The notes under the pieces: generated by a model
Seen by the model: the letters and a program-made list of their open reading frames with translations, nothing else
What the model was told of the DNA's origin: nothing
The model's database searches: none
Origin: Parachlamydiaceae bacterium
GTDB taxonomy: Bacteria > Chlamydiota > Chlamydiia > Chlamydiales > Parachlamydiaceae
NCBI GenBank assembly: GCA_013817115.1
Contig: JACDDG010000146.1
Coordinates: 1-6,375, forward strand
Direction of reading: 5' to 3'
DNA length: 6,375 bases
Part shown: positions 1-3,742 of the stretch, one piece after another
Layout of the letters: each line of letters starts with the position of its first letter
Position numbering within the stretch: the first letter of the stretch is position 1
Translations under genes and position numbers: made by a program

Positions 1-42
1 ATCAAAAACGACCCCATATTATAATATTGGGTCGTTTTTGAT
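1..42. terminator. Bidirectional rho-independent terminator
   Basis: Bases 1-14 (ATCAAAAACGACCC) are the exact reverse complement of 29-42 (GGGTCGTTTTTGAT). The 14-bp stem closes a 14-nt AT-rich loop. The T-run on the right and A-run on the left, built into the stem, make it a terminator readable from either side. It most likely ends an upstream gene outside the window and insulates the toxin-antitoxin promoter downstream. Confidence 0.85.
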
Positions 43-104
43 CGCTCAATCGCGGGGCTTTCTCAAAGCCAAAAATCCAAAATTTACACGCACTTCGGTA
101 TATA

Positions 105-144
105 CCGCGCGCAGCAAAAAACTGCAATTTGTGCCCGCGCGCAG
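105..144. repeat. Short GC-rich direct repeat upstream of higB
   Basis: CCGCGCGCAG occurs at 105-114 and again at 135-144, exactly 30 bp apart. It stands out as GC-rich in AT-rich surroundings. A palindrome GGTATATACC (97-106) overlaps the first copy. A separate 6-bp hairpin (GGCTTT/AAAGCC, 56-70) lies just upstream. No gene is seen between 43 and 198. The role of the repeat is unknown; it may be a protein-binding site or a remnant of a repeat element. Confidence 0.4.
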
Positions 145-198
145 TATAGGATGAAAACCGCTCCGAATGCATTGTTCGCATCGGCCCAAATAAAATTA

Positions 199-227
199 TT
201 GATTCGCAAAATGCGAATTGATATAAT
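199..227 (+). promoter_or_regulatory. Promoter of the higBA operon
   Basis: A perfect TATAAT -10 box lies at 222-227. TTGATT (4 of 6 matches to the -35 consensus) lies at 199-204, with an ideal 17-bp spacer. Transcription would begin near 234, about 20 bases before the higB ATG at 254. The core promoter is overlapped by a palindromic operator, which fits the autorepression usual for type II toxin-antitoxin operons. Confidence 0.7.
202..218. promoter_or_regulatory. Probable HigA operator palindrome
   Basis: ATTCGCA-AAA-TGCGAAT is a perfect inverted repeat with 7-bp arms and a 3-bp centre. It covers half of the -35 box and most of the promoter spacer. Further half-sites are TTCGCA at 175-180 and TGCGAAT at 255-261, across the higB start codon. 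Binding of the antitoxin or toxin-antitoxin complex here would block RNA polymerase. That role is inferred from position and symmetry and from HigA and other HTH antitoxins generally repressing their own operons. Confidence 0.65.
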
Positions 228-253
228 GAAGATAGTCCGATGGAGAAAAATCT

Positions 254-583
254 ATGCGAATAATTACAAATCGATCTATCACAAGTTGCTGGAATAAATA
301 TTCGGACGCGAAATCAAGCCTAGCAGTTTGGGAAGAGCGTATGTGTGAAACGAAATTTACAAACCATGAAACCTTAAAGTGTGTTTTCCCCAATGCTGAC
401 TACATTCCCAACCAATTTTTTAAGCATCTGACAATTTTTAATATTAAGGGAAACGAATATCGTTTGGCCGCAGATGTTTTTTTTAATTCGGGACATGTAT
501 TCATCAAATGGTTTGGTAAACATGCAGATTACGAAAAAGTAGATTTCAAGCAAATCTCTAACAATGGCTTTAGGTTATGCTAA
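254..583 (+). CDS. higB: HigB-family type II toxin (mRNA interferase)
   Basis: The 109-residue protein matches the HigB/YgjN branch of the RelE-like toxins in length and pattern. These toxins cleave mRNA, usually at the ribosome, and slow translation when the antitoxin is lost. Recognisable blocks are an early 'KYSDAKSSL' helix, 'FTNHETLKCVFPNADYI' (residues 35-51, compare the family's 'K.PESLKAVFPS.D'), the 'FNIKGNEYRLAADVFF' strand pair (62-77) with its conserved Asn and Arg, and 'VFIKWFGKHADYEKVD' (82-97), equivalent to the family's 'THKEYD' end. The start is set by GGAG at 242-245, eight bases before the ATG. The toxin comes first and its cognate antitoxin overlaps the stop codon, the usual higBA order. 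I see no frameshift or missing block, so it is probably intact. Whether it is active cannot be judged from sequence. Confidence 0.88.
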   Translation: MRIITNRSITSCWNKYSDAKSSLAVWEERMCETKFTNHETLKCVFPNADYIPNQFFKHLTIFNIKGNEYRLAADVFFNSGHVFIKWFGKHADYEKVDFKQISNNGFRLC

Positions 584-1134
584 AAAAAAAAATAATAAAA
601 TCCCCCAGAAAACGTACATTGCATATTCAATCAAAGAAAGTTCCTGAACAAGCTTATTTGTATAAGTTTCCGGATATTCTCGGATTTGAAGAAATTTCTT
701 CCACGTTGAATTCTATTCCTGCAGAAAATATATTTAACGCACTTTTGCACGGTTTTGCGCTGAAACCTATACTTGATGAAAAATGCTCCTCTGAAGCAGA
801 GCGCATGCTTGAATATTTAGATCGCGCATTTGAAACCGAAAAACATCCTCAAATTGAATACTATAGCCATATTTTAATACTTCTCCTTGAGGAGTATGAT
901 CACAAGCACCACATAAAGGCCTCAAGCGAAATACCTCCTCATGAATTTCTTAAAGCTCTCCTTCAAGAAGACAAAATATCTCAGAAAAGTTTAGTGCCTG
1001 AATGTTTTCGAACTGAAAGTCAACTTTCGGAATTTCTACATCAAAAAAAAGGGCGCAGTAGTCTTAGTTATAACCAAGCTACTCTTCTAGGAGCAAAATT
1101 TAAGGTTAATCCTTTGAACTTTTTGCAAACTTAG
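577..1134 (+). CDS. higA: HigA-family antitoxin with C-terminal helix-turn-helix
   Basis: The 185-residue antitoxin neutralises HigB and probably represses the operon. The C-terminal half follows the E. coli HigA/YgjM plan: a helical stretch 'EYLDRAFETEKHPQIEYYSHILILLLEEY' cut here into residues 79-92 and 93-107, then 'PPHEFLKALLQE' (120-131), then an Xre-type HTH at about 132-182. HTH landmarks are 'SEFLHQKKGR' and 'ATLLGAKFKVNPLNFL', the latter matching the family's 'A.KLA.RFGI.P..F'. It is about 45 residues longer than the E. coli protein; the extra N-terminus is basic (about residues 1-21). The ATG lies inside ATGCTAA, overlapping the higB stop by 7 bp, so translation is probably coupled; no strong ribosome binding site is visible. 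An 11-base A-run (582-592) directly follows the start. Confidence 0.85.
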   Translation: MLKKKIIKSPRKRTLHIQSKKVPEQAYLYKFPDILGFEEISSTLNSIPAENIFNALLHGFALKPILDEKCSSEAERMLEYLDRAFETEKHPQIEYYSHILILLLEEYDHKHHIKASSEIPPHEFLKALLQEDKISQKSLVPECFRTESQLSEFLHQKKGRSSLSYNQATLLGAKFKVNPLNFLQT

Positions 1135-1299
1135 ATACTTGCCCTGATCCGTAGCATTCCCAAGTATATTGGAACTGGAAATATTTTTTTTGAAATTGAT
1201 AGCGCAGAAAATGAATTCATAGTAGTGTGGCAATTGCTCAATAAGGTGGACATTAAGTGGTTCATGAGGTGCTTCAAAAGACAAAAGGAAATACAATAT

Positions 1300-1959
1300 A
1301 TGCGAATTTGCAATTTTTTATCGCTGAAAACAATCGTCTATTCATTTATAGCATGTTTCAGTGCTGTTATTCAGCTTTCAGCCACAAATAATTTTGATCT
1401 AGTCAATCTGCATACCATTAATACACGCATTCAAATCGAAATGCGTTATGCAACAACTGATAATCCTTTAGGGGTGCCCTTGTATCCCTCAGCGGAATGT
1501 TACGTTGTTACTGAAGTGGCTTACAAGCTCAACTCAGTGCAACGTGAACTTGAGAAGATTGGCTATGGATTAAAAGTTTGGGATGCATATAGGCCCCATA
1601 ATCAGCAACTCCGTTTATCTTGCGATCAAAATGCTTCTTTTGATAATATTAATTCGTGCCTATATTCTCTAGATCATTTTAATGGAAATAGCCGCGGAAC
1701 CTCTGTCGATGTCACATTAGTTTGTCATGATGGAAGTGATCTCAGGATGCCCACAGATTTTGGTTGCTATAGTCCAGGGACTGCACGCGATTGCAAATGG
1801 CTTTCAGCCAATGTGTATCATCATGTGCAGCTTCTAGAGAAAAAAATGGAACAGTTTGGATTTATTCCTTCACCTAGCGAGTGGTGGCACTTTGATTACC
1901 GTAGTGAAAGTTGCTATCCCGTTTTAGATGTTTCAATTTTAGAGCTCGCAAACTTATAA
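1300..1959 (+). CDS. VanX/DdpX-type D-Ala-D-Ala dipeptidase, probably exported
   Basis: A 219-residue member of the VanX/DdpX zinc dipeptidase family (peptidase M15D), which hydrolyses D-Ala-D-Ala of peptidoglycan precursors or turnover. 'WDAYRPHNQQ' (94-103) carries the transition-state Arg (R98, VanX R71). 'SRGTSVDVTL' (131-140) carries zinc ligand D137 (VanX D123). 'SEWWHF' (193-198) carries catalytic Glu E194 (E181) and ligand H197 (H184). The first zinc ligand (VanX H116) is Asn130 here. I chose the ATG at 1300 over an in-frame GTG at 1225. It has AAGGA at 1285-1289, and it begins a Sec-like signal peptide: short basic start, hydrophobic residues 11-25, possible cleavage after LSA-28. 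The mature part has seven cysteines, consistent with an oxidising periplasm; Salmonella PcgL is a known periplasmic relative. Probably co-transcribed with the fusion gene 40 bp downstream. Confidence 0.85.
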   Translation: MRICNFLSLKTIVYSFIACFSAVIQLSATNNFDLVNLHTINTRIQIEMRYATTDNPLGVPLYPSAECYVVTEVAYKLNSVQRELEKIGYGLKVWDAYRPHNQQLRLSCDQNASFDNINSCLYSLDHFNGNSRGTSVDVTLVCHDGSDLRMPTDFGCYSPGTARDCKWLSANVYHHVQLLEKKMEQFGFIPSPSEWWHFDYRSESCYPVLDVSILELANL

Positions 1960-1999
1960 ATGTTGTCTAGGCTTGGGCAACTAATAGCAGGATTTTGTT

Positions 2000-2974
2000 A
2001 TGACACACGTTCTGAGACCCTGCCCTTGTGGTAGCGGAGATAAATATGAACAATGTTGTGGTCGATTTCATCAGGGAGCAGTACCTGAAAATGCACTTCA
2101 ATTGATGCGCTCGAGGTACACAGCTTATGTTTATGATCTTCCTGACTACCTCATCAAAACAACACATCCTGCAAGCCCACATTACATTGAAAATAAATCG
2201 TTTTGGAAGAAAGATCTTTCCGAATTTACTACAAGTGTCACATTTCACCGACTTGAAATATTAGATTTCCGAGAAAATGGGACAATGGCCACAGTAGTTT
2301 TCGTTACTTACTTTAATCAAAATAATCAAGAAATCGCTTACACGGAGCAAAGCTTTTTTGAAAAAACTAAGGGCAATTGGTATTATTTGCGAGGAAAGAT
2401 GACCAAAGGTCGTGTCGTTCCAAAAAACACGAAAAAAACGTTGCAATTTTTGCCCATTGCCTACTATGGCGAGCCAGTTTTAAGAGTGAAAGCTCCTTTG
2501 CTAACTGAAATAACCGATGAAACTCTATTCCTAGTTGAGCAAATGATAGAGACTATGGAAGCGTTTTCAGGCATTGGCTTGGCGGCTCCTCAGATCCATC
2601 AATCACAACGTATTTTTATTACAAAGGCTCCAATTGAGGGGCGAGATGGTAAACTCTCTCCTGGGAATATTGAGGTTTTCATAAATCCGATCTTGTCTTC
2701 TCCTAGCTCAAGTGCATGCGACATCGAAGAAGGCTGTTTGTCTATTCCGACCATTCGCGCAATGGTACGTCGGCCCAAAGAGATCACCATCGAATATACA
2801 ACTCTTGAAGGAGATGTTGTGAAGCGAAGGTTGGTTGAATGGGAAGCTAGAACGGCTATGCACGAAAATGATCATATAAATGGTGTACTTTTTTTCGATC
2901 GCTTAAGCCCTAAAGAAAAGAAAGCTTTGGAGCCTAGGCTTGAAAATCTCAAAAATCGATTGCAGCTAGATTAA
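2000..2974 (+). CDS. YchJ-like SEC-C domain fused to peptide deformylase
   Basis: A two-part 324-residue protein. Residues 1-140 match the UPF0225/YchJ family: an N-terminal SEC-C metal-binding motif 'CPCGSGDKYEQCCGRFH' (8-24), then 'LMRSRYTAYVYDLPDYLIKT' (35-54) and 'FFEKTKGNWYYLRG' (119-132). Residues 151-324 are a complete peptide deformylase, which removes the formyl group from the initiator methionine of new proteins. Motif I is GIGLAAPQ (191-198), motif II EGCLS with metal-ligand Cys246, and motif III HENDH (288-292) with ligands H288 and H292 and catalytic E289. The residue before motif III is Met rather than Gln, which I recall also in chlamydial deformylases. E. coli YchJ ends in a second SEC-C motif; here the deformylase occupies that place. 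AGGA at 1989-1992 supports the start. No stop or frame break separates the halves, so this is one reading frame as given. Confidence 0.9.
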   Translation: MTHVLRPCPCGSGDKYEQCCGRFHQGAVPENALQLMRSRYTAYVYDLPDYLIKTTHPASPHYIENKSFWKKDLSEFTTSVTFHRLEILDFRENGTMATVVFVTYFNQNNQEIAYTEQSFFEKTKGNWYYLRGKMTKGRVVPKNTKKTLQFLPIAYYGEPVLRVKAPLLTEITDETLFLVEQMIETMEAFSGIGLAAPQIHQSQRIFITKAPIEGRDGKLSPGNIEVFINPILSSPSSSACDIEEGCLSIPTIRAMVRRPKEITIEYTTLEGDVVKRRLVEWEARTAMHENDHINGVLFFDRLSPKEKKALEPRLENLKNRLQLD

Positions 2975-3002
2975 GACCTTTTCACTGTCCTTCTAGAAGG
3001 TC
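2975..3002 (+). terminator. Weak hairpin after the deformylase gene
   Basis: GACCTT (2975-2980) pairs with AAGGTC (2997-3002), directly after the stop codon. A nested palindrome CCTTCTAGAAGG (2989-3000) offers an alternative small hairpin. No T-run follows, so it is at best a weak terminator or a 3'-end stabilising structure. Confidence 0.3.
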
Positions 3003-3069
3003 GAATTAAAGGCAAAAAGATGAGCAGGATTTCGTGGCAATTTTCACATGGAAACCTTTCAGTAAACAT

Positions 3070-3195
3070 TAAGGAATGCCCCGCCATAGGTGTCTGACGT
3101 GATATTCTGATATTTTGCCTCAATTACAATCTAAGCGTCCAAAATCTGCAAATGTCAGAATGTCAGGTCAGATACCTATGGCGAGGCGTTGCTTA
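3070..3195. repeat. Long imperfect palindrome (46-bp arms)
   Basis: Bases 3070-3115 pair with 3150-3195 without any gap, leaving a 34-nt loop. Of 46 positions I count three mismatches (3074/3191, 3081/3184, 3099/3166) and four G.U pairs when read as + strand RNA; the rest are Watson-Crick. The core is CCATAGGTGTCTGAC against GTCAGATACCTATGG. I could not find a convincing target duplication at its edges. It could be a palindromic MITE or REP-like repeat family, or it could give a very stable RNA hairpin ending or protecting transcripts from the upstream operon. Confidence 0.8.
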
Positions 3196-3357
3196 TATTT
3201 TGCAAACGTAGTCACATTTCCAAATTATTTTTCCAAAAATTGCCCTTCAACTTCCTTTATACTTTCCACACCTATCTTGATAAATTTATAATTCAGTTGG
3301 TTATTTTTATCTTGGCTTTGTTTTGTTGCATTACAATTATGTGTAGTATTTATTTTT

Positions 3358-3556
3358 AGGTTCATCGGAAATTATAGGGCTTTTCAGAGAGAAGGTCTGT
3401 TGCGCAGAATGAAATTGGGGTGCGGGGAGTTCAATATAAAAGCATATGGTTATAGGGATATGGAGTATTTTAAGTTAAGACTTTACCATCTCCATACACA
3501 GAAATCCGAACTAATTTGATAAATTAAAAATGCGCCCTATGATTTCCGATGAACCT
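3358..3556. mobile_element. MITE-like element with 23-bp terminal inverted repeats
   Basis: The left end (3358-3380, beginning AGGTTCATCGGAAAT) and the reverse complement of the right end (3534-3556) agree at 22 of 23 positions. The element is 199 bp long and is flanked by the direct repeat ATTTTT at 3352-3357 and 3557-3562, a likely 6-bp target duplication, though its low complexity weakens it. The interior encodes nothing recognisable, so it would be a non-autonomous element moved by a transposase elsewhere in the genome. I cannot assign an insertion-sequence family from the ends. It sits just upstream of the effector promoter. Confidence 0.7.
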
Positions 3557-3581
3557 ATTTTTACTGATTTAATTTGTTTAA

Positions 3582-3590
3582 TGCTATAAT
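3582..3590 (+). promoter_or_regulatory. Extended -10 promoter for the effector transcript
   Basis: TGCTATAAT is a perfect extended -10 element (TG, one base, TATAAT at 3585-3590). The -35 region (around 3561-3567) is poor, which is tolerated by extended -10 promoters. Transcription would start near 3597 and give a leader of about 145 nt carrying the mini-ORF. The promoter begins 26 bp after the MITE-like element. A second TATAAT at 3683-3688 has no well-spaced -35 partner and is less convincing. Confidence 0.55.
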
Positions 3591-3638
3591 GAAGTAAATG
3601 ATTAGCGATATTTATATTTGTATGCTAAGGAGTGTTAT

Positions 3639-3701
3639 ATGAATGTTTCATCTAATTCAAACAAATATGAGAGTTTTTCCTCTATAATGATAGACTCGTG
3701 A
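3639..3701 (+). CDS. 20-codon leader mini-ORF or truncated gene start
   Basis: An ATG at 3639 opens a 20-residue frame ending in TGA at 3699-3701. It is preceded by AAGGAG (3627-3632) with a 6-base gap, nearly the same ribosome binding site and spacing as the effector gene 100 bp downstream. The peptide starts MNVSSNSNKYESFSS: Ser/Asn-rich and of the same flavour as the effector's own N-terminus. It could be a translated leader peptide or the surviving first codons of a deleted paralogue. Translation is plausible but the function is unknown. Confidence 0.4.
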   Translation: MNVSSNSNKYESFSSIMIDS

Positions 3702-3721
3702 AATTAGAGTTTAACAATCCT

Positions 3722-3737
3722 CTCCCTTTTTAAGGAG
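3722..3737 (+). promoter_or_regulatory. Effector ribosome binding site, possibly folded
   Basis: AAGGAG (3732-3737) lies five bases before the ATG at 3743 and fixes that start. The bases just before it (CTCC at 3722-3725 and TT at 3727-3728) can pair with the whole AAGGAG, with one bulged C and a 3-nt loop. The hairpin is small and may be too weak to matter, but it would hide the site from the ribosome. Confidence 0.5.
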
Positions 3738-3742
3738 TTTCT

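Larger units (their letters stand above)
2975..3742. other. Repeat-rich intergenic region before the effector gene
   Basis: This 768-bp stretch has no long open frame on either strand. It contains, in order, a weak hairpin, a long imperfect palindrome (3070-3195), about 160 bp of featureless AT-rich DNA (3196-3351), a MITE-like element with target duplication (3352-3562), an extended -10 promoter, a 20-codon mini-ORF and the effector's ribosome binding site. I see no transposase remnant. Confidence 0.7.

Noticed and set aside
56..70. Perfect 6-bp GGCTTT/AAAGCC hairpin as a terminator
   Set aside because: It is followed by an A-run rather than a T-run on the + strand, and by GC-rich bases when read on the - strand.
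1225..1299. Longer dipeptidase starting at GTG 1225, adding 25 residues
   Set aside because: The extension would bury the signal peptide behind a charged stretch and lacks a good ribosome binding site. The ATG at 1300 has AAGGA at the right distance.
1351..1356. Lipoprotein cleavage site at Cys19 of the dipeptidase
   Set aside because: The preceding residues are Phe-Ile-Ala, without the Leu or similar residue expected at -3, so ordinary signal peptidase cleavage after residue 28 is more likely.
1967..2248. Minus-strand open frame opposite the YchJ-like domain
   Set aside because: It lies opposite a clearly homologous coding region and its translation resembles no family. The same holds for the minus-strand frames at 196-393, 1087-1313, 2261-2446, 2599-2790 and 4211-4399.
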